Shown here piece after piece: positions 55,738 through 64,000 of a DNA stretch of 64,000 bases. The DNA is taken from the NCBI RefSeq assembly GCF_032302195.1, contig NZ_CP135275.1:4898001-4962000 (forward strand). Reading direction: 5' to 3'. Both the position numbers and the translations under genes were made by a program. How positions within the stretch are numbered: the first letter of the stretch is position 1; each line of letters begins with the position of its first letter. The notes below the pieces were generated by a model, which searched no databases, was not told the origin of the DNA, and was given only the letters and a program-made list of their open reading frames with translations. The stretch comes from Paenibacillus sp. MMS20-IR301 (lineage in GTDB: Bacteria > Bacillota > Bacilli > Paenibacillales > Paenibacillaceae).

Positions 55738-55983
55738 ATGAGACATCGCAAAGAGCCCCCAGGTAACAAAAACATCATCGGGACCCGAGTTGTAGCTATT
55801 CGAAAAGCTAAACGAATGAAGCAAAAGGATTTCCTTGCGAGGTTGCAAACTTTCGGTTTAGATATAAGTCCAACCAGTTTGTCTCGCTTGGAGGGCCAAT
55901 ATAGGCTTGTACAGGATTATGAGGTGGTGGCTATTGCGAAGGCGCTAGAGGTTTCTGTTGGGGAGTTGTTGGGGGATGGGTGA
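55738..55983 (+). CDS. XRE-family helix-turn-helix regulator (copy B)
   Basis: 81 residues; ribosome site GAGGTG. A Cro/CI helix-turn-helix spans IIGTRVVAIRKAKRMKQKDF, LDISPTSLSRLEGQYRLVQD, YEVVAIAKALEVSVGELLGDG. No sensor domain. It is divergent from the Spo0E-like gene and likely controls the intergenic operator and perhaps the cassettes of the defence module. The sequence is not related beyond the fold to the XRE protein at 42365. Confidence 0.88.
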   Translation: MRHRKEPPGNKNIIGTRVVAIRKAKRMKQKDFLARLQTFGLDISPTSLSRLEGQYRLVQDYEVVAIAKALEVSVGELLGDG

Positions 55984-56040
55984 AATAGTGAAGGAGACAA
56001 ATACTATTGGAAATTGAAAAACTTTAATTCTCCAATTTTA

Positions 56041-56078
56041 CGCTATTTATGCTACGGTTCACCGTAGCATAAATAAGG
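56041..56078. repeat. 15-base perfect palindromic hairpin at the broken IS66 edge
   Basis: TATTTATGCTACGGT (56044-56058) and ACCGTAGCATAAATA (56061-56075) with a 2-base loop and outer CGC/GCG. The truncated TnpB frame ends with its TGA in the loop, so the hairpin marks the breakpoint of the element. Confidence 0.8.
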
Positions 56079-56277
56079 CGAAATTCAACCAGAAGCCATT
56101 GTGCTCCCAATAGAGCATTTTGACTTTATCTCGCTGACGGTTGCAGAAGACAAACAGGTAGGGAGCGAAGGGATTGAGCTGAAAATGTTCTTGATCGAGG
56201 ACGGCGAGCCCGTCGATAGACTTACGTAAATCTGTGCTACCGCTGGCTAAATAGACCTTCTCGGGCAGCGTCAGCAT
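56059..56277 (-). pseudogene. tnpB: Truncated IS66 TnpB (Orf2)
   Basis: 72 codons: MLTLPEKVYLASGSTDLRKS, IDGLAVLDQEHFQLNPFAPY and FVFCNRQRDKVKMLYWEHNG are the conserved N-terminal two-thirds of IS66 Orf2 (usually ~115 residues). After HNGFWL the frame turns into unrelated FALFMLR and stops in a hairpin. Overlaps the tnpA stop by 7 bases as in intact elements. Confidence 0.9.
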
Positions 56278-56582
56278 ATGGGCTCCAGGGCTTGAACCAC
56301 TTGACGAAGCAGCTCGGGAGAAAAACCCTCCCGCACGTCAAGAGTGGCCGGACCGAAGCGAAGGGTCAAGGAGGGAGCCCGAGGTGGCGGAGATACGGTA
56401 ACCGGGATAAAGTGAGGCGTAGAAGTGGAAGGTACGCTGGAATCGATTTTGCGTAACCAGTATTTCAGTTGATGCAGGGTCCCCCCCTGTGCTTCCCACC
56501 ATGCAGCCATGGTGCGGCCACTGGCTCGATAGTCACGGATACGTTCAGTCCACTCATACTGGCGTTGTTCGGCTTTGATCAT
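56271..56582 (-). CDS. tnpA: IS66 TnpA
   Basis: 103 residues. A helix-turn-helix with WTERIRDYRASGRTMAAWWE and LKYWLRKI near the N-terminus, and a C-terminal TLDVREGFSPELLRQVVQAL, as in IS66 Orf1 accessory proteins. It appears full length, but without tnpC it has no transposase to serve. Confidence 0.88.
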   Translation of the reverse strand: MIKAEQRQYEWTERIRDYRASGRTMAAWWEAQGGTLHQLKYWLRKIDSSVPSTSTPHFIPVTVSPPPRAPSLTLRFGPATLDVREGFSPELLRQVVQALEPIC

Positions 56583-56701
56583 CTGGCAAATCTTCTCGAT
56601 TTATAATATGCCTATGATCTCATGCTTTGCCGGGGGGTTATAAGTGGGTTAGGTTTGATGCTTACCGACCTATAGTCATAGCATTATGATAGAGAAGAAA
56701 A

Positions 56702-56751
56702 GTTGCTGTTAAAGTGGTATGGTTAAGTCAAACCAACTTTTTAACAGCAAC
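56702..56751. repeat. 12-base inverted repeat forming a ~50-base hairpin
   Basis: GTTGCTGTTAAA (56702-56713) and TTTAACAGCAAC (56740-56751) are exact complements; the loop also contains GGTTaagtcaAACC. It lies 36 bases outside the IS66 end. Purpose unknown; possible end hairpin of a lost element. Confidence 0.6.
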
Positions 56752-56800
56752 ATTATTTATGTGGGTTTTCCCCATAACGGGTCTATCGGCAAATAATTCG

Positions 56801-56826
56801 AAAGGGGCTGCCGCGGCAGCCCCTTT
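56801..56826. terminator. GC-rich palindromic terminator after hsdS
   Basis: AAAGGGGCTGCC and GGCAGCCCCTTT form an almost loop-free palindrome ~90 bases downstream of the restriction operon. TTTCG follows on the minus strand and TTTGTTTC on the plus strand. Confidence 0.7.
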
Positions 56827-56913
56827 GTTTCTAAGTTCTATTATCTTAGGGTTCGGTGTGCTGGTCTGTGTATAACCCAAAACAAGGAATGACACACACT
56901 GAACCAGGCCCCC

Positions 56914-58149
56914 CTATTCTACCGTGACCTGACCGTTCATAAGCATAGGCAGGAGCCAATCACGTAGTTTTACGAGCTCTAGGTTTTCCTGAATACAAAT
57001 TTGTATCTTTTTATGCAAAGGTGAACCAAGTACATTAAACTGATCAATTATACTTTCGGGTGGTATTACAATTTTGCTTTGTGATAGGTGGTCTGATGTA
57101 ATATGACCCATTGTTGTTTTACGGGCTTCTGCCATTCTTACAAAGTTAATAACATAGGATGATAACTGGTGATATACATACTCTTTCGAAAAATAATCCC
57201 TAGGAACAACTTTAAAAATATGTTGGTTCAATCCAGCATGACCACCATTCCAATACATTACTTCGAGTGTGGCAGACCAAGAAAATAGGATATCTCCATT
57301 CTCTATTTTATTCTTGTCTGGAATATTAATTGAAATCTTCTCAGTATCTTTGTTAATGCCTTGATGCATTTCTTTAATTTTTATTACAGGAAGGAAATCT
57401 TCACCTTCTCTAGGGCGATATTTCTGACAAGCCAACCCGTTTATATAGTCAGCTATATCATATAAATCCCCATCTTTCCATCCCTTTGGTATCTCTCGCT
57501 TTAACTGCTCATTCCAGTCCATTTCACCTCCAGAGGCTTTGTATGGGTTCCCGTTTGCATCTGGGAAGTCAAACTGGGTGAACCAATAGTCATACAGCAA
57601 ATCTAATTGTTTCTGTAAGTTATCGCTTATCTTTTGATTTGTATCGATTTTCTCATCAATAGTCAAAAGTACATTAACTATTTTTTTCTGTGTTTCAAAT
57701 GGAATAAGCGGTATTGTATATGATGGAAAATCTTCAATCGAAATTCGATTTACTGTACTTCCTTTAATAATCTTACTATTAATAAACCCTGTCCATTCTG
57801 GGGAACGAAAATAATAGTATAACCATCTTGTATCAATATATTTGCTTGTATTTCGTATAATGGCCAATCGCCTTCCAAGACAGCCATAGAAGCCTTCTGG
57901 AATAATTGCGTATCTGCCCAATGTGGCTTCGTATGAAAACACTATATCAAGAGGTTTTGGCGTAACGCGCTTAGTCCATTTTACATAATCTTCATCAGAT
58001 AAGTGTGCATACTCAGTTGGGTCTAATTTCCCGTCAGCAGTAATTGCATTAATACCTAAATAAATAGGGCCTATTTCTGTTTTCTTAGGAGTTGCATGTG
58101 GGCCGTCATAGATTGTACATATATCACTAATTGGAATTCTTCGAATCAT
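56914..58149 (-). CDS. hsdS: Type I restriction-modification specificity subunit
   Basis: 411 residues from ATG 58149, which has AAGGAG 6 bases upstream; the frame opens at 58230 without a ribosome site. Two target-recognition domains, each followed by a conserved helical spacer: first TRD ~1-150, spacer IPLIPFETQKKIVNVLLTID and NLQKQLDLLYDYWFTQFDFP; second TRD ~215-360, then VIPPESIIDQFNVLG and LVKLRDWLLPMLMNGQV. It selects the DNA sequence recognised by the whole complex. Last gene of hsdR-hsdM-hsdS; 90 bases after hsdM. No sign of TRD inversion partners nearby. Confidence 0.93.
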   Translation of the reverse strand: MIRRIPISDICTIYDGPHATPKKTEIGPIYLGINAITADGKLDPTEYAHLSDEDYVKWTKRVTPKPLDIVFSYEATLGRYAIIPEGFYGCLGRRLAIIRNTSKYIDTRWLYYYFRSPEWTGFINSKIIKGSTVNRISIEDFPSYTIPLIPFETQKKIVNVLLTIDEKIDTNQKISDNLQKQLDLLYDYWFTQFDFPDANGNPYKASGGEMDWNEQLKREIPKGWKDGDLYDIADYINGLACQKYRPREGEDFLPVIKIKEMHQGINKDTEKISINIPDKNKIENGDILFSWSATLEVMYWNGGHAGLNQHIFKVVPRDYFSKEYVYHQLSSYVINFVRMAEARKTTMGHITSDHLSQSKIVIPPESIIDQFNVLGSPLHKKIQICIQENLELVKLRDWLLPMLMNGQVTVE

Positions 58150-58238
58150 TTCTATCTCCTTATAGCTTAAACAATATATTTTTATGAACCAGTTAAGAGC
58201 GTTGCTCCACATGACCATTTCGCACTGCAAGGTCGAAT

Positions 58239-59867
58239 CTATTCACTCATGCCCGGCAGCCTTTGCAACTGTTCCATAATCTCTGACTGCAATTTCTCTC
58301 CTTTAGTAAAGTATGACTGCAAATTGGCAGTGAATTCTGCCATCTTTGAATTAAACTCATCCTGTGTCAATTCAACATATTCATTCTTGATTTCAAAATA
58401 CTGACCGGCGGAGAGGGAGTATTTCTTCTCTTTTATTTCATCGTAGGATACAGCTACTGAGAAATGATCAACGGATCCCTTGTTCTGAAACGTCGATACA
58501 ATCTGGTCTATTTCAAAATCACGTAGACGACGTTTCTGATTGCTACCATCTTTGTATTCCTCACCCATCTTGGATGCATCAATCAAAACAACCTTATCGG
58601 TAGTTTTTGAATTATCAAAAAAAAGGACGGATACATTCGTACCAGTAGTAGCAAACACATTTGAAGGCATACTTACACAACCATAAACGATGTGTTCATC
58701 GACAATGTGTTTAAGGGTTTTATTTTCCACACCACTCTTTGCAGTAAGAAATCCCGTTGGAATAACAATAGCACCTTTGCCTTTAGCTTTAAGGGAATTG
58801 ATTACATGTTGAATAAAGCAGGTGTAAATCGACATACTTTCTTTTTTCTTAGCAGGAATATTCGGTACTCCAGCCCAGAAGCGAGCAGGCATCGCTGCAA
58901 TTTTTTCTCTTGTATCGGAAAAATCCATCTTGAACGGAGGATTAGATACAACATAGTCAAACTGGCGCAAAGACTGCCCATCATCACTCTTATGATAAGG
59001 AGCAACGAGAGTATCTCCTTGAATAGCATGGTCGAGTGAGGATACAAGACCATTCAAGATGAGATTAAGTTTTAGCATTTTGTTACTTCTCTGAGAAATA
59101 TCCTGCGCAAAGATTGTACAACGGTCTTCACTAATTTGATGGCTAAGTGCCATTAACAATGTACCTGTTCCAGCAGATGGGTCGTAGCATTCAATGCTAT
59201 GGAGGTCAGAACTATCTCCAACCAAGAGACGGGCCATTATTGTGGCAATCGAATGTGGAGTGTAGTATTCTGCATATTTCCCACCACCAGCAGTATTGTA
59301 ATCTTTAATCAAATATTCAAAAATTGCAGCAAAGAAATCATAGTGCTTTGCAACCGCCTCTTCAAAAGAGAAGTTAACTAGCTTATCCACCAAGGCACGA
59401 GCAAAAGGTGCTCTTTGTGCATCATCAGTAACATACTGAGTAAGTTTCTCAAAGAGAGGAATTTTAGTGTCCTGAGTTGTCTGTGTAGCAAATATACTCA
59501 TGTTTATATCTGCGATATCGGCCATCGTACTATCAAAAATCAAGTCAAAGTCACCTTTTGCTTGTTGATTCCAAAGATTTGAAATAAGGTGCTGTGGATA
59601 TAAACGAGGGATATCCGGCGAAAGCTCGTCGAGAATATCAAGTCTGTCATCCTCTGACATTCCAGCATAGGCAATTTCCCACTTTTCAGCATTCGAAAGC
59701 ACAGGGCTGATTTCCTTTACGGCAAAGCCGAATCTATCATTAATAAACTTATATAGGAATACCTGTGTAATGATTTTATACTCATTACCATCATTCCCCA
59801 TTCCATAGGTTTGACAGGTTGATTTTAACGCATCAATAAGCTCAATTGTTTTCTCTTTAATATCCAT
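58239..59867 (-). CDS. hsdM: Type I restriction-modification N6-adenine methyltransferase
   Basis: 542 residues behind GGAGGAG. N-terminal HsdM helical domain, then GGGKYAEYYTPHSIATIMARL, SAM-binding motif I DPSAGTGTLL (229-238) and catalytic motif IV NPPF (309-312), both intact. It methylates adenine in the target with HsdS and is needed for restriction too. Start 20 bases after the hsdR stop. Low GC compared with the McrBC-type genes, a sign of separate acquisition. Confidence 0.95.
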   Translation of the reverse strand: MDIKEKTIELIDALKSTCQTYGMGNDGNEYKIITQVFLYKFINDRFGFAVKEISPVLSNAEKWEIAYAGMSEDDRLDILDELSPDIPRLYPQHLISNLWNQQAKGDFDLIFDSTMADIADINMSIFATQTTQDTKIPLFEKLTQYVTDDAQRAPFARALVDKLVNFSFEEAVAKHYDFFAAIFEYLIKDYNTAGGGKYAEYYTPHSIATIMARLLVGDSSDLHSIECYDPSAGTGTLLMALSHQISEDRCTIFAQDISQRSNKMLKLNLILNGLVSSLDHAIQGDTLVAPYHKSDDGQSLRQFDYVVSNPPFKMDFSDTREKIAAMPARFWAGVPNIPAKKKESMSIYTCFIQHVINSLKAKGKGAIVIPTGFLTAKSGVENKTLKHIVDEHIVYGCVSMPSNVFATTGTNVSVLFFDNSKTTDKVVLIDASKMGEEYKDGSNQKRRLRDFEIDQIVSTFQNKGSVDHFSVAVSYDEIKEKKYSLSAGQYFEIKNEYVELTQDEFNSKMAEFTANLQSYFTKGEKLQSEIMEQLQRLPGMSE

Positions 59868-59886
59868 ATACTCCTCCGACTATTTA

Positions 59887-62800
59887 TTATGCAATTGAAT
59901 ATGTTGAATTATATTGGTTAAGGTATTGCTTTGTAATACGATTCTGAATGAAGAGACGATCTTCGCGGTCACTATCAAAGTTGAGCTTTTTCATACCTTC
60001 TTTTATTTGTGTCATTACTGTTTGCTCAAAATAAGCATCTTTTTTCAGTATATCATTCCTATCGTATACCTTTTGGTCGATATCGGATTTAATTGTAATA
60101 AGTACGCTCATAATGGATTCATCGTAGACTGATACAATTGGCTTTCTATTAATACCTTTTCGATATTCATTTTCTTCGCGGATACGCTTGTGCACACGAG
60201 CAAATTTTGCATCTCCTTTATATTTTTTTAGAAGAGCGTTATTGCTTTTCTGCAATTCAGCGAGTTTTTTCAGAACATCATCCAGTGCCTTGGAATGCTC
60301 GTTAAATTGAGCAATACTATCAATCACAAACCCGTATTCCTTAAAACGCTGCATAAAGGCATCACGCAGTGTAATAAACTCTGTGCTCTCCTGATCTATA
60401 TTTTCGGTGAAGTTGCGGATTGTACGTTGCCATTTATCCTGTAATTCAATACCGCCAGCTATCAACTTCATTTCTTCTTCGCCTATTTTGCTAAAGTTAA
60501 AGGAAATATCCTGCATTGCTTCGTTAACCAGTCTTTTGGTAGTGTCATCATTGGAGAATGCTTCCTTTTGATTAATATTGTCTATGTGGTGTTGTACCTC
60601 TGAAATCATAGCAGGGAGTTTTGTAATCTCAAGACGAGCAAAAGCTTCCTTTAGGTCATCATCACCAAAGGTACGCACAATATTACAGCAGTCTCGTGCA
60701 GAAATAAGTACCTTTTTCAACTTAAGAAGTTCAATCTTATCTTCTATGGTTGAAATTTCGCAACTAAATTCCTCAACATTATCAGTAGTATAATTGAAGA
60801 GTATTTGCCTTACTTCCCGCATTTGGGCTATGAGAGCATCTTTATCCTCAATAATTTGACAAAAAGTATCAGTTTCATTACCTTGTCCAGTTTCGGTCGG
60901 ATCATTAAAACGATTGAGTTCCTTCAAATAAGCTTCATTAGTCTGCTCAAAATTCCTCTTAATATTTGCATAATCTATTATATAGCCGTAGCGGTTCTTT
61001 TTGTAAGGACGATTCACACGGGTAAGTGCCTGTAGTAAATTGTGGTCCTTAAGTTTACGTCCGAAATACAACCGTTTGAGCCTTGGGGCATCAAATCCAG
61101 TAAGAAGCATATTGAACACAATCAATATATCAATACTCATATTCTTCTTGAAGTCTTTTACAGTCTGTTTACGAGTTTCTTTATCATCGGCATCATGTAA
61201 AATTAAACCGACCTTAAAATTACTTTTTACTGACGCTTCAACATTAAGCTCACCTTGTATTTCATCAAAGTAAGCAAAAAGTTTTCGTGCCTGCTCACTT
61301 GTTTCACATATTACCATACCGCCTAAAGTGCGGTCTCCTTGAACTTGTTGGAACCTCTTAAAGTCATTGATAATATAACGAAGAAGTTCTTTTACATATT
61401 TGTCATGCTCAATAATCTGGCTCTTATTAATATCTTTTTTCTCAACCAAAAATTCAAGTTTCTCATAGATTTCCGACAATTTTTCTCGGTAAGACGTTTC
61501 AATATCTTCACGAATAATTTTTACAGTGTATCCATCTTGTATGGATTTGTCATAATAGTAAGTGTGAAGATACTCTCCAAACACTTTCCACGAAGCACGC
61601 TCTTCTTTTAGCAACGGTGTACCGGTTAGTGCAATTTTTATAGAGTTTTTGTCGGCATCAAATAGGTTGGCAAGGAAACAACCTTCTGGTTTGTATCCCC
61701 GGTGTGCCTCATCAATGATGAATATGCGTTGTAAATTTGTTGCATAAGCAGGCAAATTAACCTTTTCTTTATCTTCTGCAAAGCGTTGGATGTTTACAAC
61801 AGTGATTTCTTGTTGTCCACTATTCCCTTCTTGTGCTTGATTGGTACGGAATTGCGTCATTAGCTCAAGGCGAGAGTTAGCGGTTTTAACCTCCAATCCA
61901 CGAGCCTCAAATTCCTGTGTAACCTGTTCAAGCAAGTCAAGTCGATCTACAATAAAGTAGAATTTGGCCACTTTGTTTTGTTTTGCAAAGTAATCCGACA
62001 ACGCATAAGTAAGATGATAGGAAAGTGCTGTTTTACCACTGCCTTGTGTATGCCATATAACACCCGAGGTAATGCCCTGGCTTATTTTTTCACGAACAGT
62101 TAGAGCAGCAAATAACTGCTGGTATCTCATAACATGCTTTTGATCGGTTGATTCAATCTTACCATCAACCTCACGTTCCATTTTTGCATACGCCATTCCG
62201 TATTTAAGAATAAAAAGTAAGCGTTCTGGAGAACACATTGAAGTTATAATACGGTTAGTAGGAGTGTTTATACTTAAATTGGTTTGATATTCAGGTGCGT
62301 GATGAATCACTTGACAGTTAAAATCGCATAGAATTCGCTTCTCAACATCATTATCAATTTCTATGTATGGATAGCTTTTAATAAAAGGGGCAACTTCCTG
62401 ATTTCCAATATTCTCTTCACGGAAACAATTAAATGGCGAAGCCTCTCTTGCTGCCGTACAATAAAACGCACCTTGTATAGGCACAATACCACCTTGTGTA
62501 TCATACTCCATATTATTTGAAAATATCATCAGCTGAGTAATATTTATAAAACGACGAAACTTTTTATTAGGAAAACGTTGACGATTCATGCGGTCGCTTT
62601 CTGCTACCATGCCACCATGATTATTAGGCTTTTTCACTTCAATAAATACAAGAGGAAGGCCGTTTATAAATAATGTAATATCAGGACGGAACTCATCTTG
62701 ATCACGTTTGCAAGTAAATTCTGCCGTAAAATGAAACGTATTATTTTCTGGGTGCTCAAAATCTATAAGACGGACAGGAGAAATAGTTGTTAATCTCTTA

Positions 62801-63072
62801 TAAAAACTACGTCCAAGGTCATCATTATCCAATTCTTGACGAATTGTACGTAATGTTTGTTCTACCTCTCCTTCACGACCTGGATTAAGAGTGCAAAACT
62901 GTTGTTTGAAAATGCCCTTCAAAATGTTTGTGTCGGGGTCATAAAACGCACCTGCCATTTCCTCGGATATTTTCCCAAAGTATTCATAACCAACTCTAGT
63001 TAAATGAACAAGTGCAGGCATTTGAACACGAGTTGCCTCATTAAATTTATCAGGAATATTGATAAACACCAT
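59887..63072 (-). CDS. hsdR: Type I restriction endonuclease/translocase subunit
   Basis: 1,061 residues behind GAGGGAGG. The N-terminal nuclease has RPDITLFINGLPLVFIEVKK (D131, E145, K147). The superfamily 2 helicase motor has Walker A HTQGSGKT (341-348), DEAH (454-457), ALTGTP and the motif VI region LLQALTRVNRPYKKNRYGYI. A helical C-terminus contacts the methylase. It translocates and cuts unmethylated DNA with ATP. First gene of the operon. The AT-rich composition differs from the left half of the window. All key residues are present, so the system looks functional. Confidence 0.95.
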   Translation of the reverse strand: MVFINIPDKFNEATRVQMPALVHLTRVGYEYFGKISEEMAGAFYDPDTNILKGIFKQQFCTLNPGREGEVEQTLRTIRQELDNDDLGRSFYKRLTTISPVRLIDFEHPENNTFHFTAEFTCKRDQDEFRPDITLFINGLPLVFIEVKKPNNHGGMVAESDRMNRQRFPNKKFRRFINITQLMIFSNNMEYDTQGGIVPIQGAFYCTAAREASPFNCFREENIGNQEVAPFIKSYPYIEIDNDVEKRILCDFNCQVIHHAPEYQTNLSINTPTNRIITSMCSPERLLFILKYGMAYAKMEREVDGKIESTDQKHVMRYQQLFAALTVREKISQGITSGVIWHTQGSGKTALSYHLTYALSDYFAKQNKVAKFYFIVDRLDLLEQVTQEFEARGLEVKTANSRLELMTQFRTNQAQEGNSGQQEITVVNIQRFAEDKEKVNLPAYATNLQRIFIIDEAHRGYKPEGCFLANLFDADKNSIKIALTGTPLLKEERASWKVFGEYLHTYYYDKSIQDGYTVKIIREDIETSYREKLSEIYEKLEFLVEKKDINKSQIIEHDKYVKELLRYIINDFKRFQQVQGDRTLGGMVICETSEQARKLFAYFDEIQGELNVEASVKSNFKVGLILHDADDKETRKQTVKDFKKNMSIDILIVFNMLLTGFDAPRLKRLYFGRKLKDHNLLQALTRVNRPYKKNRYGYIIDYANIKRNFEQTNEAYLKELNRFNDPTETGQGNETDTFCQIIEDKDALIAQMREVRQILFNYTTDNVEEFSCEISTIEDKIELLKLKKVLISARDCCNIVRTFGDDDLKEAFARLEITKLPAMISEVQHHIDNINQKEAFSNDDTTKRLVNEAMQDISFNFSKIGEEEMKLIAGGIELQDKWQRTIRNFTENIDQESTEFITLRDAFMQRFKEYGFVIDSIAQFNEHSKALDDVLKKLAELQKSNNALLKKYKGDAKFARVHKRIREENEYRKGINRKPIVSVYDESIMSVLITIKSDIDQKVYDRNDILKKDAYFEQTVMTQIKEGMKKLNFDSDREDRLFIQNRITKQYLNQYNSTYSIA

Positions 63073-64000
63073 AGGTTATAACCTCCCTCTTAGAGTCTCT
63101 TATATGCTAATCTAGCTTCCCTAATCCTCGCTAAAATTTATCAGAATCTAATTTCTTTATTTCGTTTGTGGCAAATTTCGACACAAGATCATAATTAGTC
63201 ATTAAGTTTGCATAGGTTACACATAAATAAGTATATGCTCGTAAGCTTCCCTTAAGAAAGATAAATTTGTAAGAAATATGCTCTTTCTAACCCTGTAACC
63301 TTGTAAAGCTCCTAGAAACTTCTAACTTCCTATTCGAGCCATAGTACTTTTACAATGATTAAATTTTATGTAGATATTATCAATACCCAATCTGCCTTAC
63401 TTAATAATTCCGTTATACCACCGTCGCCGTTTCCCAACGGATTTACCAGTGTCATTAGAGAACCAACCTACCCCCATCTTCACTAGAATCCCAACCATTA
63501 GTTTTCAAGGAGACCGGGGTGGATCCTTTTATTGAACCTAATATGTTTTTGGCTAATTCATGCCCCTGACTCTCTGGTAACTGCACTCTAGCAATTCCTC
63601 AGGCGCCTTTTCATCGAACCTAATACTGGTATCCTGAATTTCCGGATCGGCTCTACCTTCATTTTCATTCCACTTCTGGGAATAGAATTGCTTAAACTTC
63701 AGGAACTGTCTAAGATACTATACATTTATTGGGTTGGGATTTTGAATAAGCCCCCCCTTGCCCCTATCTGTAATTCGGAAAACGCCCGTCTTATGTTTTC
63801 CAGAAAAGATTGCTTTTGGCTATACTATTTGTCTCCTTCAAGTTTTTAGCAAAGGCGGCATGAGTAATTGATAATCAGATATAGATATCCCCTTGCCCCC
63901 TAAAAACCGGCCACTTACTTAAAATATTTATATTCTAATCGTAGAATCTTTGCTCTATTCTACCATAAAATATCATTCCAAATATATTTAGTATTCTCAT
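63073..64000. other. AT-rich non-coding flank
   Basis: About 930 bases upstream of hsdR with no intact gene. It contains one frameshifted coding relic (63455-63715). The phrase GGGGCAAGGGG (minus strand) occurs near 63755 and 63893. A promoter for hsdR should lie in the left part, but no convincing -35/-10 was found. Confidence 0.5.
63455..63715 (-). pseudogene. Frameshifted gene relic upstream of hsdR
   Basis: The minus strand reads YLRQFLKFKQFYSQKWNENE, GRADPEIQDTSIRFDEKAPE then ELLE in one frame. After a frameshift near 63590 another frame continues RVQLPESQGHELAKNILGSI, KGSTPVSLKTNGWDSSEDGG to TAA at 63455. Coding-like composition in two linked frames points to a decayed gene tail. Family not recognised; no start seen. 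Confidence 0.45.

Larger units (their letters stand above)
56059..56665 (-). mobile_element. IS66-family remnant (tnpA and truncated tnpB, left end only)
   Basis: The left terminus GTAAGCATCAAACC (56665 leftwards on the minus strand) fits the IS66 family end GTAAGC. tnpA and a shortened tnpB follow; tnpC and the right inverted repeat are missing. The element can no longer move by itself. Confidence 0.85.

Overview
The window looks like a chromosome segment of a Firmicute, most likely Paenibacillus. The pointers are an S-layer homology (SLH) surface protein, copper-amine-oxidase-like stalk domains in three separate loci, a Spo0E-type protein and its paralogue, strong GGAGG ribosome sites with GTG and TTG starts, Fur boxes and a Hol-Tox type I toxin. 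This assignment is inference from gene content. No rRNA, tRNA or CRISPR array was seen.

Left part, 1-34 kb (mostly chromosomal housekeeping, surface and signalling genes). It holds a truncated beta-propeller secreted protein, a lipoprotein with a carbohydrate-binding (Cthe_2159-like) repeat domain, a short-chain dehydrogenase, and a 1,898-residue SLH-anchored protein with four nearly identical internal repeats. A heterodimeric ABC exporter follows, then an iron-siderophore cluster (substrate-binding lipoprotein, FhuF-like reductase, AraC regulator with a siderophore-binding-protein-like sensor). That cluster has a Fur box in front and a second Fur-type promoter inside the end of the reductase gene. 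Next come a hybrid sensor kinase with its SARP-type response regulator, and a giant FIVAR-repeat surface protein whose reading frame is broken twice inside the repeats. The stretch ends with a MetE-like protein and a GGDEF/EAL protein.

Middle part, 34-48 kb (accessory and scarred). It has NADAR, SPFH/slipin, a type I toxin with a convergent antisense RNA, a stalk-domain protein and an ankyrin/stalk protein. Three decayed genes (a McrC-like 3' end, an Mrr-like gene, a Spo0E-like gene) are clear copies of genes found complete at 48-56 kb. After them come a transposase relic, a Fic protein, a CPBP protease, a YbjQ protein, and an OmpR-type two-component system.

Right part, 48-64 kb (defence island). 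One module reads XRE regulator (divergent), Spo0E-like, NERD nuclease, Mrr-like endonuclease, McrB-like AAA+ GTPase/ATPase, McrC-like DUF2357 endonuclease. An IS66 remnant separates it from an AT-rich type I restriction-modification operon (hsdR-hsdM-hsdS). The last 0.9 kb holds only a frameshifted gene relic.

The most interesting candidate system is this NERD/Mrr/McrBC-like module. Its intergenic regions repeat one ~85-base cassette (terminator hairpin plus a 30-base twin-repeat element) three times. A second, degraded copy lies 13 kb away, and there the adjoining regulator and operator have been exchanged for an unrelated pair.
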